Assembly: GCA_003520425.1 (NCBI GenBank)
Contig: DOUU01000293.1
Span: 1-6,312 of the forward strand
DNA: 6,312 nt
Direction of reading: 5' to 3'
Source of the DNA: Deltaproteobacteria bacterium
Lineage (GTDB): Bacteria > Myxococcota_A > UBA9160
Numbering within the stretch: position 1 is the first letter of the stretch; each line of letters opens with the position of its first letter. Of this stretch, positions 1 through 5,963 are shown one piece after another. The position numbers were made by a program, and so were the translations under genes. The notes beneath the pieces are model-generated. The model did no database searches and had not been told where the DNA came from. It saw nothing but the letters and a program-made list of their open reading frames with translations.

Positions 1-75
1 CCAAACATGAGCACGACGACACCCCGGGCTTCGAACCCCCTTGAAACGCCGCCACGACCGCCCGACCAGAGCGTT

Positions 76-112
76 CGGAGTGAGATCCGACTGGCCGGAG
101 TCAGGGCGGAGT
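76..112 (+). repeat. Three CGGAGT hexamers upstream of the first gene
   Basis: CGGAGT occurs at 76-81, 96-101 and 107-112. The start-to-start spacings of 20 and 11 bases would put all three on about the same face of the helix. The first two extend to CGGAGTGAG and CGGAGTCAG. They lie 16-52 bases upstream of the ATG at 128, where an operator or promoter would be expected. The same hexamer also occurs singly elsewhere in the window (for example 528, 2402 and 3895), so the motif is not rare; only the clustering is notable. I see no convincing -35/-10 pair between 1 and 127. An operator role is inference. Confidence 0.3.
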
Positions 113-127
113 GGCAGTATCGACGGC

Positions 128-355
128 ATGCGCCGCGCTTCCGTGGCCGACGAGCTCCGCATCGAGCAGCGCCGTGACGTGGCTTCTCTCTCCCCGGGCG
201 AGCGAGTGCTGCTAGCGTTGAAACTGGGCAGCGAGAGCATCGAGCTGCTCAAAGCCCGAAGCGGACTCTCCAGGGAGCACGCTCGCAGAGCCCTGGAGCG
301 GCGGCGGCAGTCGCGCCGTCGCCCGTCGGCCTGCCTCGAGGCGCTCCTCGCTTGA
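128..355 (+). CDS. Small Arg-rich protein paired with a nucleotidyltransferase
   Basis: This 75-aa cytoplasmic protein has no named family that I can assign with confidence. It has an N-terminal helix-rich part with SLSPGERVLLALKLG at residues 20-34. A possible helix-turn-helix-like stretch follows (about residues 40-62, around ARSGLSREHARRALERRR). The tail is basic and ends RRRPSACLEALLA. From memory, similar short proteins with an SPxER motif and an (R)RPSAC tail sit directly before nucleotidyltransferase genes in other high-GC bacteria. The ATG at 128 was chosen because coding-like residues begin there. A longer reading from TTG at 41 adds low-complexity sequence and has no ribosome site. 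The GGCGGAG at 105-111 is a weak, distant Shine-Dalgarno. Its TGA overlaps the TTG start of the next gene in TTGA, which implies translational coupling. It could be an antitoxin or a DNA-binding regulator; nothing seen proves either. Confidence 0.68.
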   Translation: MRRASVADELRIEQRRDVASLSPGERVLLALKLGSESIELLKARSGLSREHARRALERRRQSRRRPSACLEALLA

Positions 356-891
356 CGCTCCTGGCGCAGGTGAGCGGTCTGCTCGTGGGTCGGGGCATCC
401 ACCATGCGGTCATCGGCGCGGCAGCCCTGGCTGCGCATGGCGTCGCGCGTGCCACAGTTGATCTCGACTTGCTCGCCACCGACCCAGCTTGTCTGGACGA
501 GCAGGCGTGGGAGGATCTCCGGTCCATCGGAGTCGCAGTGGAGATTCGCCGAGGAGACGAGGTCGACCCGCTCGCGGGCGTCGTCCGCGTCGTCTTAAAG
601 GATGAGCCGCCCATCGACCTCATCGTGGGCAAACGCTCGTGGCAACATGAGGTTCTCGGCCGAGCGACGCCGATTCGCATCGGCGACGCCGAAGTTCCCA
701 TGGTGAGAGCCGCCGACCTGATCCTTCTGAAGCTCTATGCCGGGGGGCCACAGGATGCCTGGGACATCGATCAGCTCCTCGATGTAGACCCGTCCGTTGT
801 CACGGATGTGGAGGCGACGCTCCGCTCGCTTCCCGAGGAATGCGCGCTGCTCTGGAGGCGGATCCGAGCTCAGCGCGCTCCATCGAGCTGA
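352..891 (+). CDS. Nucleotidyltransferase-fold protein (AbiEii/MNT-like)
   Basis: This 179-aa protein has the hallmarks of the minimal nucleotidyltransferase superfamily (AbiEii/AbiGii toxins, MNT antitoxins). Residues 21-30 (IGAAALAAHG) match the hGGxAxxxhG helix turn. VARATVDLDLL (31-41) supplies the metal-binding D37 and D39, and D89 in PPIDLIVG is a good third acidic residue. The later stretch VRAADLILLKLYAGGPQD (118-135) followed by WDIDQLL (137-143) matches the family's usual C-terminal K...KD..D pattern. The usual GG/GS of the first motif is G22-A23 here. Family members transfer nucleotides to tRNA, protein or small molecules, often within toxin-antitoxin or abortive-infection pairs; the substrate here is unknown. 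The TTG start at 352 overlaps the preceding stop, has GAGG about ten bases upstream, and gives the expected N-terminus before the first motif. GTG at 370 is an alternative. No HEPN partner is visible. Confidence 0.85.
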   Translation: MTLLAQVSGLLVGRGIHHAVIGAAALAAHGVARATVDLDLLATDPACLDEQAWEDLRSIGVAVEIRRGDEVDPLAGVVRVVLKDEPPIDLIVGKRSWQHEVLGRATPIRIGDAEVPMVRAADLILLKLYAGGPQDAWDIDQLLDVDPSVVTDVEATLRSLPEECALLWRRIRAQRAPSS

Positions 892-899
892 CGCGTGAG

Positions 900-905
900 A
901 GGAGG
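900..905 (+). promoter_or_regulatory. Strong Shine-Dalgarno fixing the GTG start at 914
   Basis: AGGAGG, within GAGAGGAGGG, lies 8 bases before the GTG at 914. It is the best ribosome-binding site on the + strand of the window. It settles the non-ATG start of the GHKL ATPase gene and implies efficient translation independent of the upstream nucleotidyltransferase gene. Confidence 0.8.
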
Positions 906-913
906 GTCCTTTC

Positions 914-2365
914 GTGAAACAGCATCGCCGGCGCCGTGAAGCTACGCCTGTCGCCCACATGATCCTCAGCAAGCGCATGGCCGACCACAAGCCGCACGAC
1001 ATGATCTGCGAGCTGGTGGACAACGCCTTCGACGCTGACGCGAAGCGCGTTTGGATCGAACTCGCGCGCCGCTCGCTCACAGTCGGCGACGACGGATCAG
1101 GGATGGAGGATGTCAACGACGCGATCCGTTTCGGCAAGGGGACGAGCGCGGGGCGGCGCGGCAGCGTCCTCGGCCGCTATGGGGTCGGGATGACGGACGC
1201 ACTCTGCAAGCTCGGACCGAAGGCGGAGATCACTACGCTGCGCTCAGGCGAACTGCGCCGGCTCCGCGTCGATTGGGAGGAGTGCCTACGCAACGACCAC
1301 TTCCCATACCTCGACGAAGGAAGACCTCAACGCACTCGCGAGCTCACGCTCTTCGAGGGCGTACACGTCAGCGCGGGTACGCGCGTGCACATCCACGGCC
1401 AGGCGCCCGGGCTCCAGCTCGACCGGCTCTGCCGGCTCCTCACCGAGCGCTACACGCCCGGTATCTGGGAGGACCGCCAGATCTTCGTGCGCCGCGAAGA
1501 CCAGGACTGGCTCGCGATCGAGGACATGGACCCGGGTCCCCTCTCCGACGCGATCGAGTACGACGGGGAGATCGACGGGATGAACTACCACGTCTACGGC
1601 GGCTTGATGACACGCCGCAACGTCGTCTACAACCGTACCTTCATCGGCTACGCGTACCGCTTTGTCGAGGACACGACGGAGCTCTTCAAAGGCATCTCCA
1701 CTGCGCACCTCCAGGTCTTCCTCGGCGAGCAATGGAAGGAGTGTCTCGGCACGCACAAGACCCGCCTCGAGCGCAAGCGCGAGGAGCTCTTCGAGGACAT
1801 CCGGTCACGCGCGAAGGAGTGGCTCTCGGCGGCGGCGAGCAAGGCGGAGGCGCTCCAGCTCCGCAGCCTCGCGCTCGAGCTCAAAGACTACCTCGAGAAA
1901 ACGGCCGCGCCGATCGGGAAGGATGCTGTGGCGTCCGTCGCGCGCGGCGCGGGCCGCCGGGACAACAGGCGGAGGGGGGACGGCAGCGCGAGCAGCCGAG
2001 ACGCAGAAGGGTCCGCCGGAGAGAACAAGAGCACGAAGCCGCGGCGCGGAATTCAGATCGCCTGGGACAGCGCGCTGCGCCAAATGGGTGAGCTCCGGGT
2101 GAGCGGAGACGGCGAGATCGTCGTGGCGCTGAACCCGGACGACCCCCGGATCCGCGTACTGCGCGAGCGGCGCGACTGTCCGGGCCTCGTCCACATCATC
2201 AGCGCCTACGTGGCGCAGTACGCGGCACTGCACGAAGAGAACGCGAAGCGCGTACTGCGCGCGGGGATCGTGCGCGCCGCGGACCCGGGGCTCCAGGAGC
2301 ACGAGCTCTACGCTCACTACTACGACCGCGTCGATCAGCCCGCCGTCGCCCACGAGGGAGAGTAG
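914..2365 (+). CDS. GHKL-family ATPase (Hsp90/MutL/MORC-like), 483 aa
   Basis: The N-terminal ATPase domain shows every GHKL motif. The N box is ELVDNAFDADA (33-43), with presumed catalytic E33 and Mg-binding N37. Motif G1 is DDGSGM (59-64), G2 is GRYGVGMTDA (87-96) after FGKGTS, and a GTRVHI strand (155-160) fits the later GT motif. Residues about 165-330 look like the S5-type transducer fold that follows in MutL, Hsp90 and MORC proteins; K282 in GTHKTRLER could be the lysine that contacts ATP. A basic, low-complexity linker (about 342-378) leads to a C-terminal domain (about 379-483) with VALNPDD and HIISAYVAQYA, which I do not recognise. Such ATPases dimerise on ATP and act as clamps or chaperones; bacterial MORC/MutL-like forms are known near restriction and defence genes. 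The partner and substrate are unknown. It starts 22 bases after the nucleotidyltransferase gene on the same strand, so one operon is likely. Confidence 0.9.
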   Translation: MKQHRRRREATPVAHMILSKRMADHKPHDMICELVDNAFDADAKRVWIELARRSLTVGDDGSGMEDVNDAIRFGKGTSAGRRGSVLGRYGVGMTDALCKLGPKAEITTLRSGELRRLRVDWEECLRNDHFPYLDEGRPQRTRELTLFEGVHVSAGTRVHIHGQAPGLQLDRLCRLLTERYTPGIWEDRQIFVRREDQDWLAIEDMDPGPLSDAIEYDGEIDGMNYHVYGGLMTRRNVVYNRTFIGYAYRFVEDTTELFKGISTAHLQVFLGEQWKECLGTHKTRLERKREELFEDIRSRAKEWLSAAASKAEALQLRSLALELKDYLEKTAAPIGKDAVASVARGAGRRDNRRRGDGSASSRDAEGSAGENKSTKPRRGIQIAWDSALRQMGELRVSGDGEIVVALNPDDPRIRVLRERRDCPGLVHIISAYVAQYAALHEENAKRVLRAGIVRAADPGLQEHELYAHYYDRVDQPAVAHEGE

Positions 2366-2368
2366 GTC

Positions 2369-2390
2369 GTCCGCCGTTGCCGGGACGGAC
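2369..2390 (+). terminator. Weak hairpin after the ATPase gene
   Basis: Four bases past the TAG, GTCCG (2369-2373) and CCG (2374-2376) can pair with CGG (2381-2383) and CGGAC (2386-2390). This gives eight pairs, a TTGC loop and a two-base GA bulge. No T-run follows, so it is not a standard intrinsic terminator. It could stabilise the mRNA end or help Rho-dependent termination. Confidence 0.3.
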
Positions 2391-2485
2391 AGCCTTCACC
2401 GCGGAGTGTCCGCTGGTCATCGGTCACGCTCAAGGGCGGCAAGCGTCTCGAGAGGTCTGCCCGGGGGGCGAGGTTCGTTCTCGCG

Positions 2486-2504
2486 GGTTACGTCAAGGTT
2501 ACGT
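2486..2504. repeat. Tandem GGTTACGT pair, 11-base period
   Basis: GGTTACGT occurs at 2486-2493 and again at 2497-2504, separated by CAA. The 11-base period is one helical turn, a spacing typical of paired protein-binding sites. It lies in the 184-base gap between the ATPase gene and the 3' end of the tRNA, in locally AT-richer DNA. That gap holds no credible gene. The function is unknown and chance is possible. Confidence 0.3.
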
Positions 2505-2549
2505 AGAGCCAGCGATGAGATTTGCGTTCGTTCTAAGTGCTTGATTTTA

Positions 2550-2625
2550 TGGTGGCCCAGGGCGGAATCGAACCGCCGACACTGCGATTTTCAGTCGCAT
2601 GCTCTACCAACTGAGCTACCGGGCC
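2550..2625 (-). tRNA. tRNA-Phe (GAA), CCA encoded
   Basis: Read on the - strand this is a complete 76-base cloverleaf. The acceptor stem is GGCCCGG with CTGGGCC (one G-U pair), then discriminator A and an encoded CCA at 2552-2550. The D stem is GCTC/GAGC, the anticodon stem TGCGA/TCGCA with loop CTGAAAA, the variable loop GTGTC, and the T stem GGCGG/CCGCC with loop TTCGATT. The anticodon GAA is at 2592-2590 and reads phenylalanine UUU/UUC codons. All arms pair fully and all invariant positions look normal, so it should be functional. It is a single tRNA on the strand opposite the upstream cluster. tRNA 3' ends are common integration sites, but no copy of its 3' end and no integrase is visible here. 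Confidence 0.97.
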
Positions 2626-2637
2626 ACGCGGGCAGGG

Positions 2638-2666
2638 AACCTAGCCCGTCGAGGCGAACGGGTCGA
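2638..2666 (-). promoter_or_regulatory. Possible tRNA-Phe promoter
   Basis: On the - strand TCGACC (2666-2661) and TAGGTT (2643-2638) are 17 bases apart. They lie just upstream of the tRNA 5' end at 2625 and resemble -35 and -10 boxes at four and three of six positions. A GC-rich discriminator follows, as is usual for stable RNA promoters. The match is weak; the tRNA might instead be read from the upstream lipoprotein/isomerase transcript. Confidence 0.3.
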
Positions 2667-2729
2667 GCGCACCTCGTTCGGGCTCCGGCCGGAAATCTCT
2701 TCCCGCGTTTTGCCAGAAAAATTGTGCGC

Positions 2730-3135
2730 TCAAGGACCGCCAACCGGACGGACCACCACTTCGACCACGGGAGGCGCGCCATAGGTGATGGCCGGGAACT
2801 CTCTGTCGCTCACGAACGAGAGCCGCTCGTCATCGGTGATTCGCGCCTGCACCGCATACCTGTGGGTTGGGTCGATCCTGGACCTGTCATAGACGAGCTC
2901 GAAGGGGATCGGGACTTGGTGGGCTGGGCGGATGGTCTGCTCCGCAAGAACCGCCACGGGAGCGTCAGCGTTTGAGATATCGACGAGCTGCACCTGCACA
3001 ACGGCGGCGGGCGAGCGCGATGCGCTGAAGGTAGGTCACGCTTCCAGTGACGCGAGCGTCTGCCGCTCCGTGGGCGCAGGCGACGAGCGAAAGGGCCGCC
3101 GCCTGGAGCAGGGCGAAGAGGCGGGAGGACGCCAC
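2730..3135 (-). pseudogene. YbaY/YscW-family lipoprotein, frameshifted
   Basis: The first frame starts at GTG 3135-3133, with AAGGGGG five bases upstream. It encodes a lipoprotein signal ending in lipobox LVAC (Cys20), then VTGSVTYLQRIAL to residue 41. It then derails into unrelated residues and stops at 2965. The second frame resumes at about 3014 with SPAAVVQVQLVD, then DAPVAVLAEQTIRP and IPFELVYD. It continues to VEVVVRPVGGP and a TGA at 2732-2730. Spliced together, the product is about 135 aa and matches the YbaY/YscW lipoprotein domain from start to end. Family members usually read ALPPxAVV at the break, so two missing bases just after the Leu41 codon (3013) fit best; one extra base also works. 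Both halves look unaltered, so the change is recent, a sequencing or assembly error, or less likely recoding. It lies 10 bases downstream of the isomerase gene, in the same operon. The family is envelope-associated and poorly understood. Confidence 0.8.
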
Positions 3136-3145
3136 GCAGGCCCCC

Positions 3146-3940
3146 TTACTCTCGGAACGTCGACCGGCCGTGCGTCTCCGTCGGCGGCTTCGCCTGGGCC
3201 GCGGGCGGGGCCGAGTCGGACTTCGCGCCACCCGCTCCAGCTTCGGTTTCACGCGGCTCCGCGGCGCCGGGATGCTCGATTCGCAGGTGGTCGACCACGA
3301 CGTTCTCAACTGGCCGATCCGGCGGACCGTGGCGTCCGAACTCGTCGCGGGGGACCGCGACGATCTTGTCCACCACATCCATGCCATCGATCACGCGGCC
3401 GAACGCGGTGTATTGACCGTCAAGGTGCGGGGAATCGGCGACCACGATGAAGAACTGGCTGCCGGCGGAGTCGGGCGAGGCCGCCCGGGCCATGGATACG
3501 ATGCCTCGCACGTGCGGAGTATCGTTGAACTCCGCCTTGATGGTGTATCCGGGTCCGCCCAGTCCGTCGTCGCGAGGGTCGCGGTTTTTCGAATTGGGAT
3601 CTCCGCCCTGAATCATGAAGCCGGGGATCACCCGGTGGAATGTCGTCCCGTCGTAGAAGCCGGAGCTCGCGAGCTTCTCGAAGTTCTCGACGGTGTTCGG
3701 AGCCTTGTCTGCGAGAAGCTCGAACCGGATGGTGCCAAAGCCCTTCACTTCCACCACCGCCACGTCGCGCGGCGGTGCCGGGGCGGCGGATGCGGCGGGA
3801 GGAGGCGCTTTGGCGGCGCCGGCCTCTGCAACTTCGTCCCTTTGACGCCCACAGCCGATGCCGAGCGCTAGCGCAGTGAGAACCGCAATCGCAAGCGGAG
3901 TTCTCGCGGTTCGAAGTCCGTCCCTCGTGCAACCTCCCAT
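3146..3940 (-). CDS. Exported cyclophilin-type peptidyl-prolyl isomerase
   Basis: This 264-aa enzyme catalyses cis-trans isomerisation of X-Pro bonds in exported proteins. Residues 14-30 form a hydrophobic export signal ending LGIGC. Cys30 may be lipidated, although Gly at -3 is unusual for a lipobox. An Ala/Pro linker (about 40-58) leads to the cyclophilin domain (60-223). [14 protein letters not shown] (101-114) supplies catalytic Arg103 plus Phe108 and Gln111, and GSQFFI (160-165) follows. HLDGQY (172-177) has His and Tyr where human cyclophilin A has Trp121 and His126, a change common in bacteria and tied to weak cyclosporin binding. An Ala/Pro-rich tail follows from about 224 to 264. The start at 3940 is set by AGGAGG at 3952-3947, six bases upstream. 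The gene heads an operon with the YbaY-like lipoprotein, and its leader contains a terminator-like hairpin. The enzyme class is secure; lipid anchoring is less certain. Confidence 0.95.
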   Translation of the reverse strand: MGGCTRDGLRTARTPLAIAVLTALALGIGCGRQRDEVAEAGAAKAPPPAASAAPAPPRDVAVVEVKGFGTIRFELLADKAPNTVENFEKLASSGFYDGTTFHRVIPGFMIQGGDPNSKNRDPRDDGLGGPGYTIKAEFNDTPHVRGIVSMARAASPDSAGSQFFIVVADSPHLDGQYTAFGRVIDGMDVVDKIVAVPRDEFGRHGPPDRPVENVVVDHLRIEHPGAAEPRETEAGAGGAKSDSAPPAAQAKPPTETHGRSTFRE

Positions 3941-3946
3941 CCTCCA

Positions 3947-3952
3947 CCTCCT
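3947..3952 (-). promoter_or_regulatory. Shine-Dalgarno of the isomerase gene
   Basis: On the - strand AGGAGG (3952-3947) is followed by TGGAGG and then the ATG at 3940, a six-base spacing. It confirms this start over the alternative reading in another frame that begins at 3947. Confidence 0.7.
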
Positions 3953-3973
3953 CGGCGGCGCTGCTTAACCGAC

Positions 3974-4001
3974 AAAACTCCTGCGGGCAAGATGCCAGGA
4001 G
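3974..4001 (-). terminator. Terminator-like hairpin in the isomerase leader
   Basis: Read on the - strand, CTCCT (4001-3997) plus GGCA (3996-3993) pairs with TGCC (3989-3986) and AGGAG (3982-3978). The loop is TCT, with a three-base CGC bulge. TTTT (3977-3974) follows directly, giving the hairpin-plus-U-run form of an intrinsic terminator. It sits 34 bases before the isomerase ATG, so it could be a transcription attenuator, the end of a small RNA, or a block on antisense transcription. GGAGG (4084-4080) and GATGCC (4078-4073), upstream on this strand, are each complementary to part of its 5' arm and could act as antiterminators. Four T residues is a short run. Confidence 0.4.
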
Positions 4002-4229
4002 GTTCGCGCCGACCCGCGGGCGAATCTCGTCTGCGGCGACCCCGCGCGGGTACTGGCCGTCGGCCCGCGCGAGGCATCACCTCCAGGTCGGGCGGCCGTG
4101 CGGTGCCACGGCCAGCAACCCTTCCGGCTCCTCGACCCGAAGGCTCGGTTTCGCCTGCCTCTTTCGCGGGGAAGGGGACTTCGCCCATTGCGCACCCGGC
4201 TGCAGGTGGGGGTGTGGTAGGGTGCGGCG

Positions 4230-5963
4230 GTGATCTTCCGCCGCGTTGCGCGCATCCTCCTCATCTCGATCCTTGGCCTCTTCGCATCGGACGCACCCGC
4301 CGCAGCACCGCCTCCGGCCCGCGGTGCGCACGGAATGGTGGCCACCGCCGAGGAGCACGCGACTCACGTGGGTGTCGAAATTCTGGCTGCGGGGGGAAAT
4401 GCGGTGGATGCCGCGGTGGCTGCGGCCTTCGTCCTTGCCGTCACGGAACCCTATCACTCAGGAATCGGCGGCGGTGGGTTCGTGCTCATCCACCTCGCGA
4501 ATGGGCAAGACATCGCTCTCGACGCCCGAGAGACGGCGCCTGCTGCGGCGAGTCGCGACATGTTCGTGCAAAAGGGCGTTCCGCAAGATGCCTCGCGCCT
4601 CGGTCCCCTCGCAGTCGCGACTCCTGGACTCGTGGCGGGGCTTGCAGAGGCCCTCGCTCGCTGGGGCACGAAGTCGCTTCCCGAGGCGATGGCGCCGGCC
4701 ATCGGTCTCGCCGAGGGCGGCTTCGCGATCTCACCGCGCCACGCGCAGATCCTCGAGTGGGTGCGGGCGACGGGCCTCGCCCAGCGCTTTCCGGAGACCG
4801 CGCGCATCCAGCTCCCGCCCCCCGATCAGCCGATCACCGCAGGCTGGTGGCTCGTTCAGCCCGAGCTCGCCGGCAGCCTTCGATCAATTGCCCGCGATGG
4901 GCCGGACGCCTTCTACCGCGGGGCCATCGCCAAGGCGATCGCTGCGGAGATGGAGCGTCAAGGGGGAATCCTCACCGCGCATGACTTGGACCTCTATCGC
5001 ACGAAACTCCGCGAGCCCGTGCGCGGCAGCTACCGCGGTCTTGAGGTGGTCTCGTTTCCGCTGCCCTCTTCCGGCGGGATCACACTCATCGAAGCGCTGA
5101 ACGTGCTCGAGGGCTTTGACCTTGCCGCGCGTGGCGCGGGATCGTCTGCAAGCATCCACTTGATCGCGGAAGCGATGAAGCTCTCCTTCGCCGACCGCGC
5201 GGCTTGGCTCGGGGACAGCGACTTCGTGGATGTTCCGGTGCGGGGGCTTCTTTCGAAGGACTATGCAGCGACTCTTCGTGCAAGGATCAACCCACCGTGG
5301 TGGCGCCGGGCGCCCTGGCACTGGCTGTCGGGGGAGCACGCGATTCAGGTGACAGGACCGGGCGAGCCGCCCCGGGACGGGGGGACGACCCATATTTCTG
5401 TCACCGATGGCCTTGGAAATGCGGTGTCGCTGACCCAGACCATCAACCTGATCTTCGGCTCCGGGATTAGCGTCCCTCACACGGGGATCATCTTGAATGA
5501 TGAGATGGACGACTTCTCCGTCGCGCCCGACGTACCGAATGCGTTCGGGCTCGTGGACGTCCGTGGCGCGAACGCTGTGGCACCCGACAAGCGTCCGCTC
5601 TCCAGCATGGCCCCGACCATCGTGCTTCGCGGCGGAAAGCCGTATCTCGTGTCGGGGAGCCCCGGAGGGCCGCGCATCATCTCCACGACCCTGCTCACGA
5701 TCTTGAACATCGTCGACTACGGCATGAACCCGGAGGAGGCCGTCTGTGCGCCGCGCTTCCACCAGCAATGGGTCCCCGACAGCCTGACCGTCGAGCGCGC
5801 GATTCCCCGCGACGTCATCGAGGGGCTCGAGCGGCGGGGCCACCGGGTCGAGGTGTCTCCTCGGGACTGGTCGAGTGCGCAGACCATCGTGATTGACCCC
5901 GCGACGGGCCTCCAGCTCGGGGGGAGCGACCCGCGCAGCGACGGCCTCGCGCTCGGTGACTAG
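4230..5963 (+). CDS. ggt: Gamma-glutamyltransferase (glutathione hydrolase)
   Basis: This 577-aa proenzyme is the usual length for bacterial GGT. It cleaves the gamma-glutamyl bond of glutathione and related compounds, transferring the glutamyl group to water, amino acids or peptides. A signal peptide (1 to about 26: basic start, LLISILGLFA core, end APAAA) sends it to the periplasm. Self-cleavage before Thr386 in GGTTHIS would give a large subunit (about 27-385) and a small subunit (386-577) with Thr386 as the new N-terminal nucleophile. Substrate-site residues are present: Arg100 in LDARETAP, Asn406, Glu425 and Asp428 in NDEMDDFS, Ser458-Ser459 in RPLSSM, and the oxyanion glycines Gly479-Gly480 in GSPGG. 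The lid region after Asp428 is retained, and the C-terminus SDPRSDG is typical. The GTG start has AGGG seven bases upstream and gives the correct signal peptide. Its stop lies inside the next gene's start region. Confidence 0.97.
   Translation: MIFRRVARILLISILGLFASDAPAAAPPPARGAHGMVATAEEHATHVGVEILAAGGNAVDAAVAAAFVLAVTEPYHSGIGGGGFVLIHLANGQDIALDARETAPAAASRDMFVQKGVPQDASRLGPLAVATPGLVAGLAEALARWGTKSLPEAMAPAIGLAEGGFAISPRHAQILEWVRATGLAQRFPETARIQLPPPDQPITAGWWLVQPELAGSLRSIARDGPDAFYRGAIAKAIAAEMERQGGILTAHDLDLYRTKLREPVRGSYRGLEVVSFPLPSSGGITLIEALNVLEGFDLAARGAGSSASIHLIAEAMKLSFADRAAWLGDSDFVDVPVRGLLSKDYAATLRARINPPWWRRAPWHWLSGEHAIQVTGPGEPPRDGGTTHISVTDGLGNAVSLTQTINLIFGSGISVPHTGIILNDEMDDFSVAPDVPNAFGLVDVRGANAVAPDKRPLSSMAPTIVLRGGKPYLVSGSPGGPRIISTTLLTILNIVDYGMNPEEAVCAPRFHQQWVPDSLTVERAIPRDVIEGLERRGHRVEVSPRDWSSAQTIVIDPATGLQLGGSDPRSDGLALGD

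Larger units (their letters stand above)
3941..4229. other. Divergent intergenic region with hairpins
   Basis: These 289 bases separate the divergent isomerase and ggt genes and should hold both promoters. No clear -35/-10 pair can be named. Perfect hairpin arms are CGCGCGGG (4043-4050) with CCCGCGCG (4064-4071), and GGCCGTG (4094-4100) with CACGGCC (4107-4113). GATGCC (3991-3996) can also pair with GGCATC (4073-4078), enclosing the first hairpin. Together with the terminator-like hairpin at 3974-4001, this could be a structured leader of the isomerase mRNA or a small RNA on the - strand. I could not match it to any riboswitch or RNA family I know. Open frames across it give only low-complexity, Arg-rich translations and are not genes. 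Confidence 0.4.

Noticed and set aside
3..44. Open third frame ending in TGA at 42-44, possibly the end of an upstream gene
   Set aside because: Only 13 codons are visible, too few to support a gene or identify it.
17..45. A T-arm-like sequence (TTCGAA flanked by G/C runs) suggesting a second tRNA or an att remnant
   Set aside because: On either strand the five-pair T stem fails at two or more positions, and no acceptor stem or CCA follows. It does not match the 3' end of tRNA-Phe.
1051..2091. A 346-aa + strand reading frame inside the ATPase gene
   Set aside because: It is a shifted frame of the GHKL gene with Arg/Pro/Ala-rich, low-complexity translation and no ribosome site.
2550..2625. 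Integration site for a mobile island at the tRNA
   Set aside because: No repeat of the tRNA 3' end and no integrase are visible in the window; only the location is suggestive.
2406..2975. A 189-aa + strand reading frame across the tRNA
   Set aside because: It includes the antisense translation of the tRNA (PRAESNRRHCDFQSHALPT), a well-known false protein fragment, and it overlaps the YbaY-like gene.
3047..3871. A 274-aa + strand reading frame
   Set aside because: It lies opposite the well-supported isomerase gene and has no recognisable domain; GC-rich codon use opens the opposite frame.
3868..4188. A 106-aa - strand reading frame in the intergenic region, possibly an alternative start for an isomerase-operon gene
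   Set aside because: It overlaps the isomerase start in another frame and is Arg/Gly-rich without any recognisable motif.
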